The notes beneath the pieces are model-generated. The model did no database searches. It saw nothing but the letters and a program-made list of their open reading frames with translations, and had not been told where the DNA came from. The translations under genes and the position numbers were made by a program. Of a stretch of DNA of 8,133 nucleotides, positions 1 to 6,128 are shown piece after piece (the stretch's first letter is position 1; every line of letters starts with the position of its first letter). Source of the stretch: Verrucomicrobiota bacterium (GTDB lineage: Bacteria; Verrucomicrobiota; Verrucomicrobiia; Chthoniobacterales; UBA10450); assembly GCA_003219225.1 (NCBI GenBank), contig QHPZ01000096.1, positions 1 to 8,133 of the forward strand. Reading direction: 5' to 3'.

Positions 1-285
1 ATCCAGTTCGTTCAGTGAGGGCGCTACGTCGTTGAGGACAAGATCGACAAGTTGCCGCCACCAGCCCTTGTCATCATCCGGGCGCGACCCGTCGATCGCC
101 GGACGCGCCGGCATCTGTTTCCAAGCAGACGCAAATGCACGGTCCAGTTTGTCGGCATTTAGCTTCAATCCAATCTCGTCAGCTACCAACGCGTAATGCT
201 GCCCGACGCTCCCGTTCAAATAGAAAAGCGTGCCGACCGCGTCGAAGAAGATCGCTTTCAGCTGTCTCTTGTCCGCAGAGATCAC
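1..285 (-). CDS. HAD-superfamily hydrolase, N-terminal part (3' end beyond the window)
   Basis: Ninety-five codons run in frame from a GTG at 285 to the window edge. The N-terminus reads KAIFFDAVGTLF, the HAD motif I (DxxGT/L) whose first Asp is the nucleophile of haloacid-dehalogenase-type phosphatases. It is followed by a helical cap-like segment and a PDDDKGWW block typical of HAD-IA / HDHD3-like proteins. An in-frame TAA lies four codons upstream of the GTG and no ATG precedes motif I, so GTG is the only reasonable start. A GAGGAGG sequence lies upstream but about 20 nt away, too far to be a convincing ribosome binding site. The gene is divergent from the hemolysin III gene. The substrate cannot be told; motifs II-IV lie outside the window. 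Confidence 0.8.
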   Translation of the reverse strand, partial: MISADKRQLKAIFFDAVGTLFYLNGSVGQHYALVADEIGLKLNADKLDRAFASAWKQMPARPAIDGSRPDDDKGWWRQLVDLVLNDVAPSLNELD

Positions 286-393
286 GCGGGCTTAATGGAA
301 AATTGTTTCCTCCTCGGCGCAAACGCTCGCTCGCCGCCGCTCTCTCTCTTTTTACTTTCCAAAAGCCGCATCCGGTCGTAACCATCCGGCTCG
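286..393. other. Intergenic region between divergent genes
   Basis: This 108-nt spacer separates the HAD hydrolase start (minus) from the hemolysin III start (plus) and must hold both promoters if they are transcribed independently. It contains a pyrimidine-rich stretch near 341-360. No clear -35/-10 pair was recognised by eye on either strand. Confidence 0.4.
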
Positions 394-1059
394 ATGATTG
401 TCAGCGATGAAACGCGTGCGTTGCCGAGATGGTCGCAATCGGCGCGCGAAGAAGTCGCGAACAGTGTCAGTCACGGAATCGGGTTTATTGCCGCAGTCAT
501 TGGAACGCCGGTTCTTCTCCTGGTGGCGTTGCGAAATGGAAGCGCCGGGTTTTTCGTCGGCACGCTCGTTTTTACCGTTACGATGTCGATCTTGTACCTC
601 AGTTCGACACTTTATCATGCCTGGCCGCAGACGCGGGCGAAGGAGTTTTTCCGATTGTCCGATCATTCGGCGATTTACCTGCTGATCGCCGGAACCTACA
701 CACCATTTGCGCTCGGTCCGCTGCGCGGGCACGGCGGCTTGGTCGTGCTTGGGCTGATCTGGTTCGCCGCGATCTTCGGCGTCCTTCTAAAAGTGACCCG
801 CGGCGCTGCGCGGCACCGCAGACTGGCGATGTCGCTTTATCTCGGAATGGGCTGGCTGATCCCGCTCACGAATCATCCGCTGATGCTGGCGATTCCTTCC
901 TCTGCGCTCAACTGGCTTTTGGCGGGCGGCGTCGCCTATACTGCCGGCGTCTTCTTTTTCATCAATCAGCGACTCCGGTATTCACATTTCATCTGGCATC
1001 TGTTCGTCCTCGCCGGCACGGCCTGTCATTTTGTGGCTGTGCTTTCGTGCGCGAGTTAA
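394..1059 (+). CDS. Hemolysin III / PAQR-family membrane protein
   Basis: The 221-residue product has the usual length for the hemolysin III (YqfA/YplQ, TIGR01065) family. Family signatures are present in order: EEVANSVSHGIGF (20-31), STLYHA (71-76), DHSAIYLLIAGTYTPF (90-105) and the C-terminal HFIWHLFVLAGTACHF (198-213). About seven hydrophobic segments (roughly 24-46, 52-74, 93-109, 115-133, 145-160, 173-190, 198-219) fit a seven-helix inner-membrane protein. In the PAQR superfamily the His in TM2 (here His75) and the two C-terminal His (His198, His202) together with an Asp form a zinc site, suggesting hydrolase-like chemistry. The hemolysin name is historical; the cellular role in most bacteria is unknown. 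It is complete, with no missing motif. The ATG is the first in frame near the conserved N-terminus; no strong Shine-Dalgarno is visible. Confidence 0.9.
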   Translation: MIVSDETRALPRWSQSAREEVANSVSHGIGFIAAVIGTPVLLLVALRNGSAGFFVGTLVFTVTMSILYLSSTLYHAWPQTRAKEFFRLSDHSAIYLLIAGTYTPFALGPLRGHGGLVVLGLIWFAAIFGVLLKVTRGAARHRRLAMSLYLGMGWLIPLTNHPLMLAIPSSALNWLLAGGVAYTAGVFFFINQRLRYSHFIWHLFVLAGTACHFVAVLSCAS

Positions 1060-1064
1060 CGCTC

Positions 1065-1080
1065 CGCTCGCGTACGAGCG
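1065..1080. terminator. Short inverted repeat after the hemolysin III gene
   Basis: CGCTCG-CGTA-CGAGCG forms a perfect 6-bp stem with a 4-nt loop, six bases after the hemolysin III stop codon. It lacks a following T-run, so it is at most a weak or Rho-assisted terminator. Confidence 0.3.
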
Positions 1081-1123
1081 TGGCGACGATTGAACAGACC
1101 GCCGCCAGACGCTAAGTAGCTTT

Positions 1124-2149
1124 GTGATCCCGATCGAACACGACGACGAGATTAGCCGGTCTGGAGTGGATGTCGATCTTGTCATGACGCGCATCGCGGC
1201 GATGCTGCGCGCCGGCACGATCCGTCGCGTCCGCCAGACGTTGCTCGCGACGAACCTGGCCGACGGCGCGCTGGTAGCGTGGAAGGTTCCGGAAGAAAAG
1301 ATCGATGCCGCGTTTGATTGGATGTTCCAGCGCGATCCGTTCTCCGGTCACGTCGTCATCCGCTCGACCGACACCGTCACGGCCGGCTCCGACTACAAAC
1401 TCTGGACGACGGTGAAAGCGCCGCAGGGTTTTTCGTTACAAGCGCATTGCGAATTGCTCGCGAGAAAAGTAGGCGCGCACCATTTCCGGCTGATGCCGGC
1501 GAAAGGGATCTTTACCCTCGGGGTCGGTCACGTCCGGCGGAAAACGATCCCGCCCGGCAGCAAAGCCGATCACCCGGCAAAAATGGTGCCGGTGGAGATT
1601 GTCGATCTTACCGATCGCGAATGGGACGTGTTGCTCACGCTCAAACGCGAATTCGCCGCGGAGGAGATTAAGCCGACGCCGTGGGCGGCGCGCGCCGAGG
1701 AAGCGGGCGTGTCGCTGACTGAATTTTATCGTGTCGCCGACCAGTTGGACGCGCGCAAAGTCATCGGCCGCTTCTCAACTTTCCTCGAACACGTAAAACC
1801 ATCGCAAGGCGGCGTGCGCGTCACGCGGTTCAACGCGCTGTTTCACTGGGCGGTGCCGCCCGGGCGCGAAATCGACGCGGGCGGCGAAGTTGGGCGCCAT
1901 CATATTCTGACCCATTGCTATTGGCGCGAAGCCGGTCCGGAATTCAAAAACGTCAACACCATGGCCGTCGCGCACGGCACCGACAAACACCTTCTGCTCG
2001 AACACAAAGCGGCGATAGATCGACACCTGCAGGCGAGCGGCATTCCGGTTTCGTACACAAACGTTTTCTGGGGCGGTCGCAGCGAGATCAAACCATCGGA
2101 GATTTCGCCGCGCGTTTATCGGGACTGGTTGGATGCGATGAAGAGTTAG
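1124..2149 (+). CDS. Two-module Lrp/AsnC-like protein resembling siroheme decarboxylase (AhbA/AhbB-like)
   Basis: The 341-residue product has two related halves. The first contains GTIRRVRQTL (31-40), VAWKVPEEK (51-59), a GHVVIR block (75-80) and a YKLWTTV strand (91-97). The second contains a winged-helix-like segment (about 161-216, starting DLTDREWDVLL), then THCYWRE (263-269) and NTMAVAHG (278-285). This tandem wHTH plus Lrp-type ligand-domain layout, with an R-rich 'xIRR' wing and the HCYxR / TMxHG motifs, resembles AhbA and AhbB, the paired subunits of siroheme decarboxylase in the alternative haem / haem d1 route; here both are in one chain. The His residues corresponding to the SHxYxR motifs are kept (His76, His264). 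An annotation as an AsnC-family regulator is the main alternative. No haem genes are adjacent. The GTG at 1124 is the first possible start after an in-frame TGA at 1091. The first winged helix looks about 20-24 residues short compared with the second. Confidence 0.55.
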   Translation: MIPIEHDDEISRSGVDVDLVMTRIAAMLRAGTIRRVRQTLLATNLADGALVAWKVPEEKIDAAFDWMFQRDPFSGHVVIRSTDTVTAGSDYKLWTTVKAPQGFSLQAHCELLARKVGAHHFRLMPAKGIFTLGVGHVRRKTIPPGSKADHPAKMVPVEIVDLTDREWDVLLTLKREFAAEEIKPTPWAARAEEAGVSLTEFYRVADQLDARKVIGRFSTFLEHVKPSQGGVRVTRFNALFHWAVPPGREIDAGGEVGRHHILTHCYWREAGPEFKNVNTMAVAHGTDKHLLLEHKAAIDRHLQASGIPVSYTNVFWGGRSEIKPSEISPRVYRDWLDAMKS

Positions 2150-2196
2150 GGGATAACGTGTTGAAGACGGCGATTTGCCAGCTTAAAGGATTCATC

Positions 2197-2229
2197 CACA
2201 ACTTGACCGCTTAAAGCGGTCAAGTTGTG
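2197..2229. terminator. Perfect 16-bp inverted repeat between convergent genes
   Basis: CACAACTTGACCGCTT (2197-2212) and its exact reverse complement (2214-2229) are separated by one base; a realistic hairpin has a 14-bp stem and TTAAA loop. It lies between the plus-strand AhbAB-like gene (stop at 2149) and the minus-strand birA remnant (stop at 2240), so it is placed to act as a bidirectional terminator. Neither side has a clear T-tract, which argues against a classical intrinsic terminator. Confidence 0.65.
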
Positions 2230-2239
2230 CGCCGGAAAC

Positions 2240-2775
2240 TCACGGGAAGCTGTGGGCGTACGCGCGATCAAGATTCCGCAAGAGCGCGATGGCGAGGCTC
2301 GTGCCGTCCAGTTGTCGATCTAAGAACATGGCCAGGGAAGCTGCGCGCGCTTGAAACACTTCGGAGAAATCTTCGGGCCGATGGTTCACGTTTATTCCGA
2401 TGCCGATGATGGCGAGATGCGGCGCATTTCTTTGCGCGCGCATTTCCACGAGCACGCCGGCGACTTTTTTGCCGGCGATGTAAACGTCGTTGGGCGGCTT
2501 GACTGCCGCGTCCAGGGCGAGTTCACGCTGGATCGTCGCCGCGACCGACTGAATTGCCCAAGTGCTGAGCCGCAGCGATTCGCCGATGTCGATCTTCGGC
2601 CGCAACAGAATGGAAAACCACAGGCCTTTGTGCGCGGCGGATTCCCAGCGATTCGCGCGCTGGCCGCGTCCAGCGGGTCATTTGTCGAAGTGGTTTCCTC
2701 GAGAACGCTGATCTCGCGGCCGATGAGGCAATCGCCCAGCGCCTCGCGCAGGAGGCGCGGATCAAGCGCCGACAT
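2240..2775 (-). pseudogene. birA: Biotin--protein ligase (BirA), broken by an internal out-of-frame deletion
   Basis: BirA attaches biotin to acetyl-CoA carboxylase via biotinyl-AMP. The first 33 codons from ATG 2775 end in VLEETTSTND, the family's STN motif. The reading frame then changes: the other frame resumes with AGRGQRANRW, GLWFSILLRP, VKPPNDVY (catalytic Lys), GKKVAGVLVE and GIGINVN, ending at a TGA at 2240. In E. coli BirA about 23 residues lie between STN and GRGR; here only 8 nt remain, so about 58-64 nt (one more than a multiple of three) are missing around 2675-2679. Translation from the ATG would leave the family after Asp33 and stop at 2392. There is no N-terminal HTH (monofunctional type) and no C-terminal SH3-like domain; the hairpin follows directly, so the short C-terminus may be natural. 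The start overlaps the nadC end by 14 nt, indicating coupled translation. Confidence 0.85.
2658..2672 (-). repeat. 15-nt repeat copy 1, at the birA deletion junction
   Basis: TGGACGCGGCCAGCG (minus-strand sense) is identical to the copy at 3247-3261 in nadC. In birA it encodes part of AGRGQR and begins 3-7 nt past the inferred deletion junction. Confidence 0.6.
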
Positions 2776-3538
2776 GCGTAAACTCGAGCGAGAGATCGAT
2801 CGCCCGCGCGGAGTGAGTGAGCGCGCCGATGGAAATAAAATCGACGCCGGTGGCGGCGATTTGGCGGATGTTCTTCAACGTAACGCCGCCGCTCGCTTCG
2901 AATTTCGTTTTCCCTTTCCCGAGCGCTACGGCCTCCCGGATTTGCGCCGGCTTCATGTTGTCGAGCAGGATTACGTCGATCCCGTCGATCTGCAGAAGTT
3001 CGCGCACCTGTTCGAGGTTGTCAGCTTCGACTTCGATCTGGACGCCGGGGCGCTCTCCACGAGCGCGGCGAATCGCATTGGCAAAATCGCGCCATCCCGC
3101 GCACGCGGCAAGATGATTGTCTTTCACCAACACCATGTCGAACAAACCGAAGCGATGGTTGGCGCCGCCCCCGGCGAGCACCGCCGCTTTTTCCAGCGCG
3201 CGCAGCCCCGGCGTAGTTTTGCGGGTATCGATGATCCGGGCGTGATCGCTGGCCGCGTCCACGGTGAGAAGCGCGCGTGCCGTGCCGTCGAGTTCGATGA
3301 CGTTGTCGCGCGGATTAACGGCCGTGCCGTCGCCGGCCACGATCCGAACCTGTGTCGCTGGATCGACGCGGCGAAAAACTTCCGCGGCCGTTTCGGCGCC
3401 AGCGATAACGGCGGCTTCGTTCGCGACGATGCGCGCGTGCGCACGCAAGTTCGGCGCGACAAAGAACTCGCTGGTCAGATCGCCCGCGCCGATGTCCTCG
3501 CGCAAAGCAATGTCGATCGGGTCGAGCGGAGTTTTCAT
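2762..3538 (-). CDS. nadC: Nicotinate-nucleotide pyrophosphorylase (quinolinate phosphoribosyltransferase) with an internal in-frame deletion
   Basis: NadC converts quinolinate and PRPP to nicotinate mononucleotide in de novo NAD synthesis. The 258-residue product carries EDIGAGDLTSEF (14-25), DTRKTTPGLRALEK (104-117), GGGANHRFGL (123-132), VKDNH (138-142), EVEADNLEQ (169-177), ILLDN (190-194) and SIGALTHS (236-243). The family is normally about 275-295 residues. The block ERTxLNxxxxLSGIATxT that should follow ARALLT is absent: Thr92 is joined directly to VDAASDHARIIDTRK, a loss of about 21-22 codons at 3262/3263. As I recall, an Arg from the missing ERT motif contributes to the quinolinate pocket across the dimer (Arg105 in the M. 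tuberculosis enzyme), so the product may be inactive despite the open frame. The start forms a 4-nt ATGA overlap with the guanine deaminase stop, and its end overlaps birA by 14 nt. Confidence 0.9.
   Translation of the reverse strand: MKTPLDPIDIALREDIGAGDLTSEFFVAPNLRAHARIVANEAAVIAGAETAAEVFRRVDPATQVRIVAGDGTAVNPRDNVIELDGTARALLTVDAASDHARIIDTRKTTPGLRALEKAAVLAGGGANHRFGLFDMVLVKDNHLAACAGWRDFANAIRRARGERPGVQIEVEADNLEQVRELLQIDGIDVILLDNMKPAQIREAVALGKGKTKFEASGGVTLKNIRQIAATGVDFISIGALTHSARAIDLSLEFTHVGA
3247..3261 (-). repeat. 15-nt repeat copy 2, at the nadC deletion junction
   Basis: Identical 15-mer to 2658-2672, in the same orientation and immediately past the inferred nadC junction. Here it is read as part of VDAAS, a different frame from the birA copy, so shared protein sequence does not explain the identity. 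Confidence 0.6.
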
Positions 3539-4820
3539 TTCCGGGCGGTTGTTCCCGGCGCGCGATAGACGGATTTGCCGCGCACATAGGTTTCGAGATT
3601 CGCGTGCGGTCCCCCGTGATAAATGCAGAGTGAAACGACGTCCTGCACCGATAGCTCATGCAGCAAATCGCGTTCGTGGGGATACGGGGCGAGGGCGGCA
3701 AGATCGACAATCGTCAGATCGGCTTCCTTTCCCGGATCAAGAGTGCCGATCAGATTCGCTTTGCCGAGCGCGCGCGCGCCGCCGTGGGTGGCGAGATAAA
3801 ACGCTTCGCTTGCGCGGAGCGGCCGCAGGTTCGGCTCGTAAGCCGTGCGCGCTTTTTGGACGTCGATCGCGGCGCGCATCACCTGCCACATATTCAGCTC
3901 CGGCCCGCCGGCCACATCCGAGCCGAGGCCGACGGGAATGCCGGCCTTGAGGAGTTGATCGAGTTTGATCAAACCGCTGCCGAGAAAAAGATTCGAGCTT
4001 GGACAATGAGCGACACTCGCTTGGGCGCCGGCGATGGCCGCAATTTCGCGGGGATTGAGATGAATGCAATGGCCAAGCACGGTGTGCGCGGTCAGCAGTC
4101 CGCATTTTTCGTAGACATGCGTGTATCGGCCAGATGCGTTTGCAGGTAGGCGTCGAACCGCGCCGCCATTTCCGCCGCGCCGCGCATCAGTTTTTCCGAG
4201 CAGGCGACGGCAAAACGCGGGCTGAAGGCGTATTCGAGGCGTCCATTCTCCGCGCGATGCCATTTCCGGCAGAGCCGTTCGCTCTCAAGCAATGAGACCG
4301 AGACCACTTTTTTCGGTTGCAGTTGACCGTAGGAGCCGAGGTCCATCATCATCTTGCCAAGAATGACGCGCAGCCCGCTTTGTTGCGCCGCTTCGAACCC
4401 GATCTCGCAGCTGTCTTCGTAAATCGCAGCGTACGCCATCACCGTGGTCGTGCCGTTCCGGGCGACTTCGTGAAAAAACTGCGGAGCTTCGGCGCGCGCC
4501 TTCGGGCCTGTGAACTCGCGTTCGACCGGGAAAATGTGCTGGCGCAGCCACGGGAGCAGTTCGCTTTCACCGCGGGCGACGGCCGAATACTGCGGCAGAT
4601 GCGTGTGACAGTCGATGAGGCCCGGGAAAATCGCCGCGGCCCTGTAGTCGATCCAGCGGACTGATTGCGCCCGCTGGGTTCGCCGAAGATCATCAAAATC
4701 GCCAACCTCGGCAATGTGTCCGTTTTCGATGATGAGCGCGCCGCCGGGCCGACCGCGCAGCGTCCCAAATTCCGGCGCATCAATGAGAAAGGCGCGGATA
4801 CCGAACAGCTCGCCCTCCAT
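3535..4820 (-). pseudogene. guaD: Guanine deaminase, broken by an internal out-of-frame deletion
   Basis: Guanine deaminase (amidohydrolase superfamily) converts guanine to xanthine. The N-terminal frame from ATG 4820 shows FPGLIDCHTHLPQY (65-78, metal HxH), NGTTT (122-126), SPRFAVACS (200-208) and YLQTHLA (225-231). It then runs into a TGA at 4092. The C-terminal part continues in another frame from about 4125 to 3535: RYTHVYEKCGLL, VLGHCIHL (metal His), SVAHCPSSNLFLGSGL, GLGSDVAGG (metal Asp) and DPGKEADL. The ENRxExxxVxxLFPxAxx linker that normally joins QTHLxE to the xxVYxxxGLL helix is missing, about 18 codons (about 52 nt), at 4126-4127. Restoring 52 nt would give about 445 residues, the normal size. 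A GGTAGGG sequence about 8 nt before the ATG may serve as ribosome binding site. It is the first gene of the guaD-nadC-birA operon. Confidence 0.87.
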
Positions 4821-4876
4821 GGCGGCACCCTACCAAAACGTCGGAGACCGGGAGAGTAGCAATTCTTTCGGCCGCC

Positions 4877-4959
4877 TGTAGCCATCCTTGTGGGCCTCCT
4901 CGTGTTGGTGCCGCGCCGAGATGAGCCGAAGAAGGACCCGCCGCAGGCGGGTGGCTACA
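4877..4959. repeat. Inverted pair of GTAGCCA elements (REP-like)
   Basis: TGTAGCCATCC (4877-4887) is matched by GGGTGGCTACA (4949-4959), 10 of 11 complementary positions. The right unit includes a perfect hairpin CCCGCC-GCA-GGCGGG (4937-4951). The left unit has only weak self-complementarity. Confidence 0.5.
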
Positions 4960-5028
4960 AAAAAAAGATTCGGGCGCTGCACGCCAAGGAGAAACAGCAA
5001 ATAACGAGAACGTGCAGGCACCCGAATC
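4959..5028 (-). terminator. Intrinsic terminator of the exonuclease gene
   Basis: Read on the minus strand, GATTCGGGTGCCTGCACG (5028-5011) pairs with CGTGCAGCGCCCGAATC (4983-4967) through about 16 bp with one mismatch and one bulge, leaving a 27-nt loop. It is followed at once by eight T residues (4966-4959). A GC-rich stem plus T-run on the minus strand is the classical Rho-independent form. It lies about 137 nt beyond the exonuclease stop at 5165. The large loop is unusual; a small structured RNA ending at this terminator is an alternative. Confidence 0.75.
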
Positions 5029-5100
5029 GCCTTAACCCGTAAGTTTGGACAGTTCGGCGTGGTGAGCGTTCGAATTTTTTACGACAAATTCGTAGCCGAG

Positions 5101-5160
5101 TGGAGGCACGACCTCTACGTCGTTCCAAACTTTAGGGACGCGACAGAGCGCGTCCCTCCA
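5101..5160. repeat. Inverted pair of TGGAGG palindromic units (REP-like)
   Basis: Two head-to-head units begin with TGGAGG at each outer end (5101 on plus, 5160 on minus). The right unit is a perfect hairpin, AGGGACGCG (5134-5142) with CGCGTCCCT (5149-5157). The left unit is a weaker hairpin, ACGAC (5108-5112) with GTCGT (5119-5123). In the common orientation the loops are CTCTAC and CTCTGT, while the stems differ yet still pair. The pair ends 5 nt from the exonuclease stop codon. Confidence 0.6.
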
Positions 5161-5164
5161 TTTG

Positions 5165-6073
5165 CTATAGGAGTTGCCCTTGCGCGAGCGCGCCTGCGCG
5201 TGCGGCTTCTTCGCGCACCTCCTGAAGGAGCGATTTAAACTCGCATTTCTCCATCGCGGCAATCAGCGCCGCGTAATCGGGCTGGATCCGCAATTGATCG
5301 ATTGGCACCGGCAGTTCCATGTCGCAATCCAGCTCCACCATTTTCCGGTTTTGAGCGATCTGCTCACGCGCGTTGAGCAGCTTTTCCCGAGCGCGAGCGC
5401 TTTTCACGTCATCGATCCCCGCCAGCAACCGCTCCAACCCACCAAACTCGCGGACGAGTGCGGCGGCGGTTTTGCGGCCGAGACCGATCCCCGGAATGTT
5501 ATCGACCGAGTCGCCGCTGAGCGCGAGCACGTCGCCGATCAGTTTCGGGGGCACTTCCCATTTTTTCGTGACCTCGGCTTCACCGAGAAGCGCGAATGCG
5601 TCCTTGGGCGAGGCGAGATCGGCTTTGGCCGTGGTGTAAACTTTCACGCCCGGGCCGACGAGTTGGTACAAATCCTTATCATTGGTCGCGAGTACTATGT
5701 CGATGTTGCGCTGGCACGCCGCGACCGCATAGCAACCCATCAAGTCGTCGGCTTCGGTGTCGGGCAACGACACGTTTTTAAAACCAAGCAACGGCGTAAG
5801 TTTTCGAATGTAATCGAGCTGCGGGACCATCGGCAGCGGCATTTCTTTGCGCGTTTCTTTGTAAGCGGGCTGCAATTTGACGCGTCGCTTGGGCATGCCT
5901 TCGTCCCAGAAGACGGCGCCCAGCTCCGGCTGCAGATGTTTCAGCATCAGGCGAAGCGTTTTGGTGAAACCGAAGATCGCGTTCGTCGGTTCGCCTTTCG
6001 AATTCGAGAGGTTCGGGATCGCAAAAAAAGACCGGTAAACGTAATAATGCCCGTCGATCAAGAGCAGTTTCAC
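5165..6073 (-). CDS. Stand-alone 5'-3' exonuclease (PolA N-terminal domain / FEN-like)
   Basis: The 302-residue product matches the 5' nuclease domain of DNA polymerase I and has no polymerase domain. Acidic metal-binding residues are in place: LLIDGHYY (Asp7), FWDEGMPKRR (Asp57), DTEADD (105-110), TNDKDLYQL (Asp132, Asp134), LSGDSVDNIPG (Asp188, Asp191). The helix-hairpin-helix (H3TH) DNA-binding motif follows at about 191-204 (IPGIGLGRKTAA). Such proteins remove flaps and RNA primers during replication and repair; free-standing copies occur beside or instead of a PolA exonuclease domain. The start is a GTG (6073-6071), the first codon able to begin this conserved N-terminus; no clear ribosome binding site precedes it. 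No internal gap relative to the Taq Pol I domain was seen, unlike the guaD-nadC-birA operon. It is divergent from the GYF_2 gene. Confidence 0.88.
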   Translation of the reverse strand: MKLLLIDGHYYVYRSFFAIPNLSNSKGEPTNAIFGFTKTLRLMLKHLQPELGAVFWDEGMPKRRVKLQPAYKETRKEMPLPMVPQLDYIRKLTPLLGFKNVSLPDTEADDLMGCYAVAACQRNIDIVLATNDKDLYQLVGPGVKVYTTAKADLASPKDAFALLGEAEVTKKWEVPPKLIGDVLALSGDSVDNIPGIGLGRKTAAALVREFGGLERLLAGIDDVKSARAREKLLNAREQIAQNRKMVELDCDMELPVPIDQLRIQPDYAALIAAMEKCEFKSLLQEVREEAARAGALAQGQLL

Positions 6074-6128
6074 TGAAAGAACGGTAGCGGAAATATTCGA
6101 TTACGCATCATCGCGCCGGCCCGCGAGA

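Larger units (their letters stand above)
4821..5164. other. 344-nt intergenic region rich in palindromes
   Basis: No coding sequence is supported here. It contains, in order, an inverted pair of GTAGCCA-containing elements (4877-4959), a minus-strand intrinsic terminator (4959-5028) and an inverted pair of TGGAGG-type palindromes (5101-5160). The promoter of the guanine deaminase operon should lie near 4821-4870, but no confident -35/-10 was recognised. Confidence 0.6.

Noticed and set aside
2392..2682. Programmed ribosomal frameshifting as an explanation for the birA frame change.
   Set aside because: A frameshift would not restore the ~20 missing residues between the STN and GRGR motifs, and no slippery sequence with a downstream structure is evident at the junction.
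2658..3261. An inserted mobile element or intron separating the halves of birA, nadC or guaD.
   Set aside because: The genes are shorter than their families and nothing is inserted; the signal is loss of sequence.
2351..3568. A 405-codon open frame on the plus strand across birA and nadC.
   Set aside because: The minus strand carries unmistakable NadC and BirA motifs; the plus reading is Arg/Ala-rich with no recognisable domain.
5174..6076. A 300-codon open frame on the plus strand opposite the exonuclease gene.
   Set aside because: It is the antisense shadow of a clearly recognisable 5'-3' exonuclease; the translation has no family-like motifs and is His/Arg-rich as expected for antisense of GC-rich coding DNA.
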